Of a stretch of DNA of 25,189 bases, positions 13,899 through 22,344 are shown piece by piece. Within the stretch, counting starts at the first letter, position 1. The number at the start of each line of letters is the position of its first letter. The notes under the pieces are model-generated. The model ran no database searches. It had not been told where the DNA came from and was given only the letters and a program-made list of their open reading frames with translations. The stretch spans positions 8,440 to 33,628 of the forward strand of contig MGDX01000027.1 of assembly GCA_001791035.1 (NCBI GenBank), in the 5' to 3' direction. The stretch comes from Candidatus Uhrbacteria bacterium RIFCSPHIGHO2_02_FULL_53_13. GTDB lineage: Bacteria; Patescibacteriota; Patescibacteriia; UBA9934; UBA11717. Both the position numbers and the translations under genes were made by a program.

Positions 13899-14399
13899 AT
13901 GAAGTCACGACAAGCGTTCGATGCGATCCATGAATCGTGCCATACAGGGCTATTTTCGGGAGGACTCGTTCTCCTGCGACTGACTCTGGGTTTTCTCTTT
14001 TTCTTTGCGGGATTTTCAAAGCTGACGTCTGATTGGACGGCGGCGGGATTTTTGGCTTCCGCGTCCGGTCCGTTTGCGGCGTTTTTTCAGTCTTTAGCGG
14101 GAAGCGCATTGGTGGACGGTCTCAACGCCTGGGGACTGGCGCTTATTGGTATGGGGCTCATTTTTGGCGTTGCCGTGCGATCTGCAAGCTACGCCGGAAT
14201 CGTTCTGATGCTCCTTTACTATTTTGCCCACTTTGCAGAGAACACCGCTCACGGACTGATTGATGAGCACATGGTGTATTCAGTCGCGTTGTTGGTGATC
14301 ATTGGATCGGGCGTTGGCCATGCATTCGGTTTAGACGCGCTTATTGAGCAAGCTCGTGTGTTCAAAAAACGTCCATGGCTCTCGTGGATGTTTGGGTAA
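13899..14399 (+). CDS. DoxX family membrane protein
   Basis: The 166-residue protein has four hydrophobic segments (about 22-42, 72-92, 95-112 and 125-145). The opening GLVLLRLTLGFLFFFAGFSKL is the DoxX/DoxD signature with the conserved Arg and the FxGxxKL pattern. DoxX-type proteins include the small subunit of thiosulfate:quinone oxidoreductase and components linked to redox stress. It ends 4 nt before the NDH-2 gene, so the two are likely co-translated and may form a membrane redox pair (inference). The ATG at 13899 is the only one in frame that keeps the first segment intact. Confidence 0.9.
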   Translation: MKSRQAFDAIHESCHTGLFSGGLVLLRLTLGFLFFFAGFSKLTSDWTAAGFLASASGPFAAFFQSLAGSALVDGLNAWGLALIGMGLIFGVAVRSASYAGIVLMLLYYFAHFAENTAHGLIDEHMVYSVALLVIIGSGVGHAFGLDALIEQARVFKKRPWLSWMFG

Positions 14400-14403
14400 T
14401 TGC

Positions 14404-15666
14404 ATGAAGCACCGCGCGGTCATTCTTGGCGCTGGCTTTGGCGGACTTTCTGCCGCGCAACATCTTTCGCGTCATCTGCGCAATGGTGACGCGATGGACA
14501 TTGTTCTGCTGGACAAGCATCATCTTCATACCTACACTCCACTGTTATACGAAGTGGTGAGCGGGGGATTGAAGCACGATATCTCAACGCCCGATCTTTC
14601 CAAGGGCGCCGCCATGACGCTTGGTATTGCCGGCGCACTGGAGGATCATCCGTCGATTCGCATGCGTCAAGAAGAAGTGGCGGATATTCGGCTGACTTCC
14701 AAGGAAATCGTTTGTCGATCGGGAGTGGTCTTACAGTTTGATCAGTTGATTCTGGCGCTCGGCGCATTGCCGGGCACGTTTGATATCCCCGGGGTTGTAG
14801 AGCACGCGTATACGCTCAAGCATATTCACGACGCCCTGCATATTCACGACGCTCTGCACCGTCTCGTGCGCGAGCGCGCAAAAGAACCGATGGATGTGTG
14901 GATCATTGGCGCGGGTCCCACGGGCGTGGAGCTTGCCGCAGAGTTGGCTGTCTCTTTCCGGTCCTTTGCGCGAACGTGTCCCGCGTGTTGGAGCGTGACG
15001 CTCGTGGACGCTGGACCGCACATTTTATCAACGCTTTCTTCTGCCGTGGCTCTCAAGGCAATGAAGCGGCTCAAACAGCTTGGCGTACGCGTTTTACAGG
15101 GGACGCTCGTCAGTGAGGTCGGATCCTCATGGGTCGTTTTGGTGCCCAACGAGCATCTGTCGCCGCGCGTTGGTCCCTTGGTGCGCGACGCGTCCCATCG
15201 TGCGGATTTGGTGATTTGGACGGCGGGCGTGAAGGCCAACGAACAGTGGCGCGCGTGGGGTTTGCCGGTCAACGAACGCGGATACGTGAATATCAATGAC
15301 ACGTTTCAAGTGATCGGCCATGGGGATGTGTGGTGTATCGGAGACATGGCGGCCATGGAAGGAGCGGTACTGCCGCAAATTGCTCCCGAGGCCATCGCGC
15401 AAGGAGCCGCGGTGGCAGAGAATGTGTACCGCCGATTTAGACGAGAGACGTCGTTTCGCCATTATCGCGCGATCACGTGGCCGTGGGCGATTCCGCTTGG
15501 CGGACGCCGCGCCATTGCGCACTATCGCCGTCTGACTGTCAACGGCTATCTTGGGTATCTGTTTCGCAAGGCGGTCGATTTGAAATACTTTCTCGATATC
15601 TTGAAGCCGATGCATGCATTGCGCGTGTGGTGGCACGGCGCGCGCGTGTATCTGCAAAACGATTGA
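14404..15666 (+). CDS. ndh: Type II NADH dehydrogenase (NDH-2), FAD-dependent
   Basis: NDH-2 passes electrons from NADH through FAD to a quinone or other acceptor at the inner face of the membrane, without pumping protons. The 420-residue product has the FAD Rossmann motif AVILGAGFGGLSAAQHLS (residues 5-22), the LLDKHHLHTYTPLLYEV block typical of NDH-2, the NADH Rossmann motif WIIGAGPTGVELAAEL at about 166-181, IWTAGVKAN, and the FAD-binding WCIGDMAAM. A C-terminal amphipathic region rich in aromatic and basic residues fits membrane attachment. Residues 140-151 are a tandem duplication IHDALH-type (18 bp copied). An in-frame ATG at 14344 inside doxX is rejected. Stop codon is TGA. Confidence 0.93.
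   Translation: MKHRAVILGAGFGGLSAAQHLSRHLRNGDAMDIVLLDKHHLHTYTPLLYEVVSGGLKHDISTPDLSKGAAMTLGIAGALEDHPSIRMRQEEVADIRLTSKEIVCRSGVVLQFDQLILALGALPGTFDIPGVVEHAYTLKHIHDALHIHDALHRLVRERAKEPMDVWIIGAGPTGVELAAELAVSFRSFARTCPACWSVTLVDAGPHILSTLSSAVALKAMKRLKQLGVRVLQGTLVSEVGSSWVVLVPNEHLSPRVGPLVRDASHRADLVIWTAGVKANEQWRAWGLPVNERGYVNINDTFQVIGHGDVWCIGDMAAMEGAVLPQIAPEAIAQGAAVAENVYRRFRRETSFRHYRAITWPWAIPLGGRRAIAHYRRLTVNGYLGYLFRKAVDLKYFLDILKPMHALRVWWHGARVYLQND
14821..14856 (+). repeat. 18-bp tandem duplication inside ndh
   Basis: CATATTCACGACGCCCTG is followed directly by CATATTCACGACGCTCTG, a head-to-tail 18-bp repeat with one difference, giving two copies of HIHDAL (residues 140-151) without a frameshift. Confidence 0.9.
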
Positions 15667-15673
15667 ACGCCAT

Positions 15674-16837
15674 ATGTATCCATCGGTAAAAAATGCTGAT
15701 GTTGCCGGTCGTCGTGTGCTGTGTCGCGTGGACATGGATGTTCCTGTGCGCGATGGCGCCGTTGTGAGCTCGCCGCGCTTGCAGGCTATGCTTGAAATGG
15801 TGTCGTTTCTTCAAGAGCGGCGCGCGCGCGTCATCCTCATGGGACATCGCGGACGGCCAAACGGACCCGACGCCGCGTTGAGCACCAAGCCCGTGTGCGC
15901 GTGGCTTGCCGGCCGGCTTCCCAAAGGGATGGTGCGCTTTTTGCCGTTTGACGACTACGGCGTATTGGTCGAAGAAGTGCACGCCATGGCAAACGGGGAC
16001 GTTCTTGTGCTAGAAAATTTACGGTTTCATCCTGCGGAAGAGCAAAACGATTCCGTTTTTGCCAAACAACTTGCCGACTTAGCACAGCTATATGTCAACG
16101 ATGCGTTCGCCACGAGCCACCGCGCTCATGCCAGCATGGTGGGCGTGCCAATGCTGATGGGCGGGTATATTGGACTACACATGGAACGAGAGCTTGAGGC
16201 ACTCCAAGTGGTGAGAGAGGCATCGCGTCGGCCGTTTGTTGTCATCATTGGTGGTGCAAAAATTTCATCGAAGCTTGAAGCCATGGAGGCATTTTTGCAG
16301 TCGGCGGATCGTGTATTTGTGGGTGGCGCCATCGCGACGACGTTCTTTGCCGCGCAAGGACTCAACGTTGGGGCGTCATTTATGATGAAAGAAGAGGTTA
16401 CAGATGCCAAGCGGATGATCGAGTCGGATCGTCTACAACTTCCGACGGATGTGGTGCTCAAGAGCCGTCATGGATATCGCACGGCATCACCAGGCGATCT
16501 ACGGGACAATGAGGAGATTGTAGACATCGGCGTTTCTTCTGTGCGCGCGATTCAAGATGCAGTGCAGAAGGCGGATATGTTTGTATGGAATGGACCGGTG
16601 GGTGTCGTTGAAGATGCGCGATCACGCGCAGGGACGGATGCGGTGGCACACATCGTAGCGCGGCGTTCGCGCACAAAAGCGTTTGGTGTTGTCGGAGGCG
16701 GCGATACACTCGATGTGATTGAGACGCTTGGCATTGCGGATTTGTACGACTTCGTTTCCACGGGAGGCGGCGCAATGCTAAAATATGTAGGAGGCGGAGT
16801 ACTTCCAGCACTCGAAGCACTCAAGAAAAACACATAA
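15674..16837 (+). CDS. pgk: Phosphoglycerate kinase
   Basis: PGK makes ATP from 1,3-bisphosphoglycerate. The 387-residue product is near the usual length and keeps the family motifs: VLCRVDMDVPV, MGHRGRPNG (substrate Arg/His), ENLRFHPAEE, NDAFATSHRAHAS, GGAKISSKLEAM (ATP-side Lys), VWNGPVGVVED and the Gly-rich GGGDT plus STGGGAML near the C-terminus. Some consensus residues differ (MDV for FNV, HRGRP for HLGRP), a moderate divergence, not loss. The ATG at 15674 lies 7 nt after the ndh stop; an upstream in-frame ATG at 15614 would overlap ndh and gives no family match. No Shine-Dalgarno site is obvious. Confidence 0.96.
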   Translation: MYPSVKNADVAGRRVLCRVDMDVPVRDGAVVSSPRLQAMLEMVSFLQERRARVILMGHRGRPNGPDAALSTKPVCAWLAGRLPKGMVRFLPFDDYGVLVEEVHAMANGDVLVLENLRFHPAEEQNDSVFAKQLADLAQLYVNDAFATSHRAHASMVGVPMLMGGYIGLHMERELEALQVVREASRRPFVVIIGGAKISSKLEAMEAFLQSADRVFVGGAIATTFFAAQGLNVGASFMMKEEVTDAKRMIESDRLQLPTDVVLKSRHGYRTASPGDLRDNEEIVDIGVSSVRAIQDAVQKADMFVWNGPVGVVEDARSRAGTDAVAHIVARRSRTKAFGVVGGGDTLDVIETLGIADLYDFVSTGGGAMLKYVGGGVLPALEALKKNT

Positions 16838-16858
16838 GTCCGCTACTTACTACATCAT

Positions 16859-18127
16859 ATGCCCGACAAAATTGACCAAATTCACGCGCACGAAATTCTC
16901 GATTCGCGCGGCAATCCAACCGTTGCGGTGACGGTTCTTACAAAAGACGGCTGTCTTGGAACAGCGGCCGTGCCGTCGGGAGCGTCGACGGGAACATTTG
17001 AAGCGCATGAACTGCGCGATGGCGATGCGTCACGCTATCGAGGCAAGGGTGTCAAAAAAGCGTGCCGCAATGTCAATCAAACGCTCGCGACGAAACTGCG
17101 AGGCATGGACATCACGCATCAGCGCGACATTGACGCGCGCATGATTGAGCTTGATGGCACCGTTCAAAAAAAGCGCCTCGGTGCCAACGCGATCCTTGGC
17201 GTCTCCATGGCGTGCGCGCAGGCGGCGGCTAAGCACAAGCGCATGCCGCTGTACGCGTATTTACGCTGGACTTTTGACATTCTGGAAGAAAAATGGAAGA
17301 TGCCGGTGCCGCTTGTCAACATCTTGAACGGCGGTTCGCACGCCGACAACAACCTCGACATTCAGGAATTCATCATCGCGCCGACGGGCATTCGAACATT
17401 TCGCGAACGCGTGCGCGCCGCTTCGGAGATTTACCACGCGCTGGGCGATTTGTTGCACGCCGACGGCCATCTGACAAATGTGGGCGACGAGGGCGGCTTT
17501 GCGCCAAAACTCAAAAACACTGAAGAAGCGTTGGAGTATCTTGTGAAGGCCATCAAGAAGGCTAAATATGTTCCCGGGAAACAGGTGCGTCTGGGTATGG
17601 ATGTGGCGGCAAACGAATTCTACAACGCCAAAAAAGATCGGTATGTCATGAGAGCGGAGCGCCGCACACTTGACGACGCGGAGCTCATCGATTTGTTGGA
17701 ATCGTGGGTGGATCGCTATCCGTTCCTCTCCGTTGAGGATGGTTTGCAAGAAGAAAAATGGGACGCGTGGAAAGTATTGAGCGACCGGCTGTCGAAAAAA
17801 GTCTATTTGATTGGCGACGATCTGTTTGTCACCAATGCGACTCGCTTGCAGAAAGGGATTGAGGCTGGTGTGGCAAACGCGATTTTGATTAAGCCGAATC
17901 AAATCGGATCCGTGTCCGAGACGATCGGAACAATTCGATTGGCACAGGACAACGGGTATGCGATCGCTGTTTCTCATCGTTCCGGTGAGACGGCGGACAC
18001 GTTTATCGCCGACTTGGCGGCGGCGGTCAACGCGAACTTTATCAAGATCGGCGCCATGTCGCGCTCGGAGCGTCTCGTCAAATACAACCGGCTCATGGAA
18101 ATCGAAGAAGAGGTGTGCCGTGTATGA
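16859..18127 (+). CDS. eno: Enolase
   Basis: Enolase dehydrates 2-phosphoglycerate to phosphoenolpyruvate with Mg2+. The 422-residue product has HEILDSRGNPTVAV, the mobile loop VPSGASTGTFEAHELRD, ANAILGVSMA, VPLVNILNGGSHADNNLDIQEF, the catalytic Glu in NVGDEGGFAP, the metal Asp/Glu in VEDGL and GDDLFVTN, the catalytic Lys in LIKPNQIGSVSET, and SHRSGETADTFIADLA. Length is as expected and all catalytic motifs are present. It starts 22 nt after pgk with no good Shine-Dalgarno site. Its TGA overlaps the gpmI ATG (ATGA, 18124-18127), implying coupled translation. Confidence 0.97.
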   Translation: MPDKIDQIHAHEILDSRGNPTVAVTVLTKDGCLGTAAVPSGASTGTFEAHELRDGDASRYRGKGVKKACRNVNQTLATKLRGMDITHQRDIDARMIELDGTVQKKRLGANAILGVSMACAQAAAKHKRMPLYAYLRWTFDILEEKWKMPVPLVNILNGGSHADNNLDIQEFIIAPTGIRTFRERVRAASEIYHALGDLLHADGHLTNVGDEGGFAPKLKNTEEALEYLVKAIKKAKYVPGKQVRLGMDVAANEFYNAKKDRYVMRAERRTLDDAELIDLLESWVDRYPFLSVEDGLQEEKWDAWKVLSDRLSKKVYLIGDDLFVTNATRLQKGIEAGVANAILIKPNQIGSVSETIGTIRLAQDNGYAIAVSHRSGETADTFIADLAAAVNANFIKIGAMSRSERLVKYNRLMEIEEEVCRV

Positions 18128-19710
18128 ACGCCACGGCAACACAACGGCACAAGCCGCTCGTCTTGTTGATTATCGATGGGTTTGGCATTGCGCCGCCGGA
18201 CACGGGCAATGCGATTCATGCGGCAAAAACGCCCGTGTACGACCGCTTGGTGCAAACATACCCGGCTATGCCCTTGCGCGCGTCGGGCGAGACGGTGGGT
18301 TTGAATTGGGGCGACATGGGCAACTCGGAAGTCGGTCACCTCACCATTGGCGCGGGGCGTGTGTACTATCAGTCCCTGCCGCGCATCAATAAGGCGATTG
18401 AAGACGGAACGTTTTATAAGCGCGAAGCCTTTTTGCGCGCCATTGAGCACGTCAAAAAAACGGGGGGCACGCTTCACATTGTGGGGCTGATGTCCAGCGG
18501 CAAGGTGCACGCGATGAACACGCATGCGTACGCTCTCTTGGAGTTGGCGGCGCAACAGAAGCTCAAAAAGGTCGCCGTGCACGCGATTTTGGACGGACGC
18601 GACACGCTCTACAACGCGGGCTATGGGTTCATTGAGGAGCTGATTTCCAAAATGGATGAGTTTGGCGTGGGGCGCTTGGCGACGATTATGGGACGCCATT
18701 TTGCCATGGACCGCGATCACAAATGGGATCGCACACAGCTTGCCTACGACGCGATGCTCGGGCACGGGCCGACTATGGACGATCCACTTTCAGCCATCAA
18801 AGCGAGTTATGCCAAGGAAGTGTATGACGAGCAATTGGCACCAACCGTCGTGGCACAAAATGGAATGCCGACGGCGCCTGTTGCTGATGGAGATGCCATT
18901 ATCATGACCAACTATCGTCCAGATAGGGCGCGTCAGCTCACCAAAGCGTTCACCATGCCGGAGTTCGAGGATTTTGAGCGGACACACATCAGCGACTTGA
19001 TGTACGTTGGTATGATGCCGTACGAAACGGGGATTCCGATGGAAGTGGCATTTCCGCCGGAGCTCATTACCAAGGGATTGAGCGAGATTATTTCGAACAT
19101 GGGGTTGAAGCAGTTGCACGTTGCGGAAACCGAAAAATACGCGCATGTGACGTTTTTTTTCAACGGGACGCGCGAGGATCCTTTTGCGGGCGAAGAGCGC
19201 GTGATGGTGCCTTCGCCCAAGGTGGCGTCGTACGATGAGGTGCCGGAGATGAGCGCGGGGTTGGTGACCGATGCCATCCTCAAAGCGATTCGCGCTGGAG
19301 TGCACGATGTGATTATTGCCAATTACGCCAATCCGGACATGGTGGCGCACACAGGAAATTTTGAGGCGACCAAGGTGGCAGTTGAGGTCGTAGACGCGGC
19401 GCTCGGGCGCATTGTGGAAGCAACGCTTACAAAACAGGGCGTGGTGTTGGTGACGGCCGACCATGGAAATGCTGAAGAGGTGACGAATTTGCAAACGGGC
19501 GATATGGACAAAGAGCACAGCACGAACCCGGTGCCGTTTTTGATTATCGGAAAGACGTACGAAGGACAGCCGTCGCTCGTGGGTGATGTTCCCGGCAACG
19601 ATTTGAGTTTAGTGGCGCCGGTTGGAGTGCTGGCCGATGTAGCGCCAACAGCTCTGCGTCTTCTGGGGATTCCGCAGCCGAAGGACATGACAGGGCAGGC
19701 GCTGATCTAG
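18124..19710 (+). CDS. gpmI: 2,3-bisphosphoglycerate-independent phosphoglycerate mutase
   Basis: iPGM interconverts 3- and 2-phosphoglycerate through a phosphoserine and two Mn2+ ions. The 528-residue product carries metal Asp18 in LLIIDGFG, the nucleophile Ser68 in GDMGNSEVGHLTIGAGR, ILDGRDT, the MGRHFAMDRDHKWDR block, the second metal site in NYANPDMVAHTGN and ADHGNAEEV, and HSTNPVPF. It overlaps eno by 4 nt (ATGA). This places the mutase and enolase steps as a translationally coupled pair. An in-frame upstream Met at 18115 lies further inside eno and is not favoured. Confidence 0.97.
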   Translation: MNATATQRHKPLVLLIIDGFGIAPPDTGNAIHAAKTPVYDRLVQTYPAMPLRASGETVGLNWGDMGNSEVGHLTIGAGRVYYQSLPRINKAIEDGTFYKREAFLRAIEHVKKTGGTLHIVGLMSSGKVHAMNTHAYALLELAAQQKLKKVAVHAILDGRDTLYNAGYGFIEELISKMDEFGVGRLATIMGRHFAMDRDHKWDRTQLAYDAMLGHGPTMDDPLSAIKASYAKEVYDEQLAPTVVAQNGMPTAPVADGDAIIMTNYRPDRARQLTKAFTMPEFEDFERTHISDLMYVGMMPYETGIPMEVAFPPELITKGLSEIISNMGLKQLHVAETEKYAHVTFFFNGTREDPFAGEERVMVPSPKVASYDEVPEMSAGLVTDAILKAIRAGVHDVIIANYANPDMVAHTGNFEATKVAVEVVDAALGRIVEATLTKQGVVLVTADHGNAEEVTNLQTGDMDKEHSTNPVPFLIIGKTYEGQPSLVGDVPGNDLSLVAPVGVLADVAPTALRLLGIPQPKDMTGQALI

Positions 19711-19880
19711 AAAGCTATTGGCCATTGGCTATTAGCTTTCGGACAGAAAGGCCTCGAAATAAATAAGTTGGCCTTCAGCTTTTGGCCATTGGCCACTGGT
19801 GTTTCACCCTGAGCTTGTCGAAGGGCTTCTTGTGAGACCTTGCCAGCAGCCAATAGCAAAAAGCTCATACCCAACCAAAT
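19711..19880. repeat. Repeat-rich intergenic region after gpmI
   Basis: Contains a 7-bp inverted repeat GAAAGCT/AGCTTTC (19710-19716 and 19734-19740) that may end the glycolytic transcript; several TTGGCCATTGGCTATTAGC-like words up to about 19797 and again near 19850; and CACCCTGAGCTTGTCGAAGGG at about 19806-19826, a short palindromic word found between genes in many bacteria. No coding region or tRNA is seen. Confidence 0.6.
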
Positions 19881-20399
19881 ATGTTTCTCGCCAAACTCGA
19901 TCACACCATTTCTCTTGCTCTCTATACCATGACTCGCGCGCGCGGTCTTCATACCGTTGCGGTTGTGTTCGCGCGCTGGGTGTTTTGGGTGCTTCTTATT
20001 GCCATTGGCGCGTTTGTTTATCTGAACCAAGAACCGCTTTTTGTGGCCGAGCTCATAAAAGTGATGACACTTTCCATTGCGTTTGGCTTTATCGGCAACC
20101 TCTGGCTTGGCAAAATTTTTGTTCGCAAGCGTCCGTTCATCACACACAAACTGCACTCTCTGATACCAACCCATTGGCTTGGCGCCTCATTCCCATCGGA
20201 TCACGCCATGCTTTCATTTGCCATCGCGGCGCCTCTGTCTGTAGTGGATTCAGTGACCGGATTATGGGCGTTGATTGTCGCAGGACTTATTGCTCTGTCG
20301 CGCGTGAGTGTCGGCGTTCACTACATCAGCGATGTATTGATTGGGAGCGCCGTAGGTGTCATTGCCACGCTTCTTGCGGTGTTTTTTGTCACTTTTTAG
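19881..20399 (+). CDS. PAP2-family phosphatase (undecaprenyl-diphosphatase-like)
   Basis: The 172-residue membrane protein has about five hydrophobic segments and the three PAP2 motifs: KIFVRKRP (K78-R84-P85), ASFPSDHAM (S103-P105-H108) and SRVSVGVHYISD (R141, H147, D151). These are the acid-phosphatase catalytic and phosphate-binding residues. Members of this type in bacteria often recycle undecaprenyl pyrophosphate (BcrC/PgpB); the substrate here is inferred from the next genes, VanW, sugar nucleotide synthesis and MltG, which concern the envelope. The start has no Shine-Dalgarno site, and a Met at residue 17 is a weaker alternative because it would remove part of the first segment. Confidence 0.92.
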   Translation: MFLAKLDHTISLALYTMTRARGLHTVAVVFARWVFWVLLIAIGAFVYLNQEPLFVAELIKVMTLSIAFGFIGNLWLGKIFVRKRPFITHKLHSLIPTHWLGASFPSDHAMLSFAIAAPLSVVDSVTGLWALIVAGLIALSRVSVGVHYISDVLIGSAVGVIATLLAVFFVTF

Positions 20400-20431
20400 C
20401 CAAAATAAGTATCGCTACGTGATTGTAATTT

Positions 20432-21262
20432 ATGGAACAATCCCCACGTTCAGTCCATCGATCGTGGTTTCGCAAACGTGCGGGGCATCTTTTTTATACG
20501 CTCAAACGACGAGCGTATTGGCGTTCGCCGCACATGTTGTTTGCATCGTGCATAGAAGACCCGCTCACGTTTGAAATCGCGTCGCATCAAACGCCTTTGC
20601 GGCGGTGTCTAAAAGACGTTGATGCTCACATGCAAGAGAACAAGATTATCAATTTGCGCCTTGCGATCGCGCATCTCAATGGCTTGGTTATCGATCGTGG
20701 GGAGACGTTCTCCTACTGGCGGCAAATAGGAAATCCAACACGTGGTAAGGGATATGTGGAGGGAATGATTCTGCGTGAGGGTTTGGTGCATTCGGGCGTA
20801 GGCGGTGGCCTATGCCAGCTCTCGAATCTAATCTATTGGATGACACTGCACACACCGCTTTGTGTGGTGGAGCGATGGCATCATGGCTATGATGTCTTTC
20901 CCGATGTGGATCGACGTCAGCCGTTTGGCAGCGGTGCCACCTGCTCGTATCCCAACATTGATTTGCAAATCAAGAACGACACGGATCAACGTTTTCAACT
21001 TTCCCTGCATCTCACGGATACACACTTGGTCGGGGCATGGCGCTCTGATCGCTTGGTTCCGTATGAGTTTCAAATCGTCGAAAAGAATCATCGTTTTACG
21101 AGCACATGGTGTGGCGGGTACGTGCGATGCAATACGCTGTTTCGTCGATGGACGGAGCGTAGTAGTGGGCATGTGGTTCAGGAAGAGCTTGTTGCGAAAA
21201 ATCAGGCGCGGATGATGTACAATCCGCTTCTCCAATGTCAAGACGGCCAAAATCGTGTATAG
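20432..21262 (+). CDS. VanW family protein
   Basis: The 276-residue product matches the VanW core: the MQENKIINLRLAIAHLNGLVIDRGETFSYW opening of the domain at about residue 67, then YVEGMILREG, GGGLCQLSNLIYWMTLHTPL, ERWHHGYDVFPD and a C-terminal beta-rich stretch. The first 65 residues are basic with little hydrophobicity, so no signal peptide is evident. VanW proteins occur in some vancomycin-resistance gene clusters and in many CPR genomes; their biochemistry is not settled. Here it stands between a PAP2 phosphatase and a mannose-1-phosphate guanylyltransferase, which suggests an envelope role. No resistance genes are nearby, so antibiotic resistance should not be inferred. Confidence 0.88.
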   Translation: MEQSPRSVHRSWFRKRAGHLFYTLKRRAYWRSPHMLFASCIEDPLTFEIASHQTPLRRCLKDVDAHMQENKIINLRLAIAHLNGLVIDRGETFSYWRQIGNPTRGKGYVEGMILREGLVHSGVGGGLCQLSNLIYWMTLHTPLCVVERWHHGYDVFPDVDRRQPFGSGATCSYPNIDLQIKNDTDQRFQLSLHLTDTHLVGAWRSDRLVPYEFQIVEKNHRFTSTWCGGYVRCNTLFRRWTERSSGHVVQEELVAKNQARMMYNPLLQCQDGQNRV

Positions 21263-21263
21263 T
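21235..21263 (+). promoter_or_regulatory. Possible promoter of manC-mltG
   Basis: ATGTCA (21235-21240), 17-nt spacer, TATAGT (21258-21263), followed by CCTCACATC. It overlaps the end of the VanW gene; the leader would be about 20 nt. Confidence 0.5.
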
Positions 21264-21291
21264 CCTCACATCATGAATATCGTTTGTCACT

Positions 21292-22344
21292 ATGATCAAA
21301 GTGATATTTGCCGGCGGGGTCGGCGGACGCTTGTGGCCATTGAGTCGGCATGCAACGCCTAAACAATTCGAGCCGTTTTTTGAGGGAAAGTCGATGTTAC
21401 AGCTTGCCGTAGATCGCGTACGTTTATTCGGTATGGATGACCTGTTTATTTCGACGAATACAAGCTATAGAGAGTTGGTGCATGCGCAAATCCCTGATCT
21501 GAACGTTGAACACATTTTTTACGAGCCAGTGAAGCGTGACTTGGCGGCGGCGGTGTGTCTGACGCTCGCCCGACTCAAAGAGCGTGGCATGTCGGGTCCG
21601 ATCGCCGTGTTGTGGGCGGATCATGTGATGCAGCGCACGGACGATTTTGTAGCGGCGCTCAAGCGAGCGGAGCGCTTGGTTACAGAGCGTCCAGAACGCT
21701 TTGTGTTTCTTGCCGAAAAGCCGCGGTTTGCAAATCACAACCTTGGATGGATGCGGCTCGGCGCGGAAATTGAGCCGGGCGTCCATGCGTTTGAAGCGTG
21801 GAAGTATCAACCGGATGTCGATACGTGTCAAACCATGTTTGAAAGCGGTGTGTGGCGCTGGAATCCCGGATATTTTGTGTTCGATCTCGATGTGGCGCTT
21901 CGAATGTATGAGGTGAATCTTTCACAAATGTATTTAGCGATTTGGGAAATGGTGCGCGACGAGGCGCTCTTGAACGCGCGCTACGCGGAGCTTGAAGAGG
22001 CGCACTTTGATACCGCGATTCTCGAGCGTCTTACTCCGGAACAAGCTGTGGTGCTGCCTGTCGATTTGGGTTGGAGTGATCCGGGGACACTCTATGCGAT
22101 GAAAGAATTACTGGCGGCTTCGGAGGATGCCAACGTCGAGCACGGCCGCGTCGTAACGCACAACACGCGTGATTCGCTTGTATATAACACGAACGATGGG
22201 CAGCTAGTTGCGACCGTGGGATTGGACGGAATGGTGGTCGTGAATACGAACGACAGTGTTCTTGTGTGCCACAAGCGAGCTATTCCAGACATCAAGACGC
22301 TTCTCAAGCGTCTGGAAACAGAAGGATTTGAACACTTATTATGA
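21292..22344 (+). CDS. manC: Mannose-1-phosphate guanylyltransferase
   Basis: The enzyme makes GDP-mannose from GTP and mannose-1-phosphate for glycan or polysaccharide synthesis. The 350-residue product has the nucleotidyltransferase signature FAGGVGGRLWPLSR (residues 6-19), TPKQFEPFF, a sugar-side FLAEKPRFANHNLGWMRLG and WNPGYFVFDL, and the closing beta-strand repeats (DSLVYNTNDGQLVATVGLDG) typical of the left-handed helix end. It lacks the extra C-terminal isomerase domain of bifunctional ManC-PMI proteins. The N-terminus has the usual few residues before the Gly-rich loop. The stop TGA overlaps the mltG ATG (ATGA at 22341-22344). Confidence 0.92.
   Translation: MIKVIFAGGVGGRLWPLSRHATPKQFEPFFEGKSMLQLAVDRVRLFGMDDLFISTNTSYRELVHAQIPDLNVEHIFYEPVKRDLAAAVCLTLARLKERGMSGPIAVLWADHVMQRTDDFVAALKRAERLVTERPERFVFLAEKPRFANHNLGWMRLGAEIEPGVHAFEAWKYQPDVDTCQTMFESGVWRWNPGYFVFDLDVALRMYEVNLSQMYLAIWEMVRDEALLNARYAELEEAHFDTAILERLTPEQAVVLPVDLGWSDPGTLYAMKELLAASEDANVEHGRVVTHNTRDSLVYNTNDGQLVATVGLDGMVVVNTNDSVLVCHKRAIPDIKTLLKRLETEGFEHLL

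Noticed and set aside
16841..16864. CATATG at the start of gap, pgk and eno as a shared regulatory motif
   Set aside because: Only six bases, part of the start codon itself; three occurrences are too few to set apart from chance.
17261..18142. 293-codon minus-strand open frame opposite enolase
   Set aside because: Entirely within eno, which has all catalytic motifs; no start signals or family match on the minus strand.
20432..21262. VanW as evidence for vancomycin resistance
   Set aside because: No vanA/B/H/X/Y or VanRS-like gene is nearby, and VanW proteins are common outside resistance clusters.
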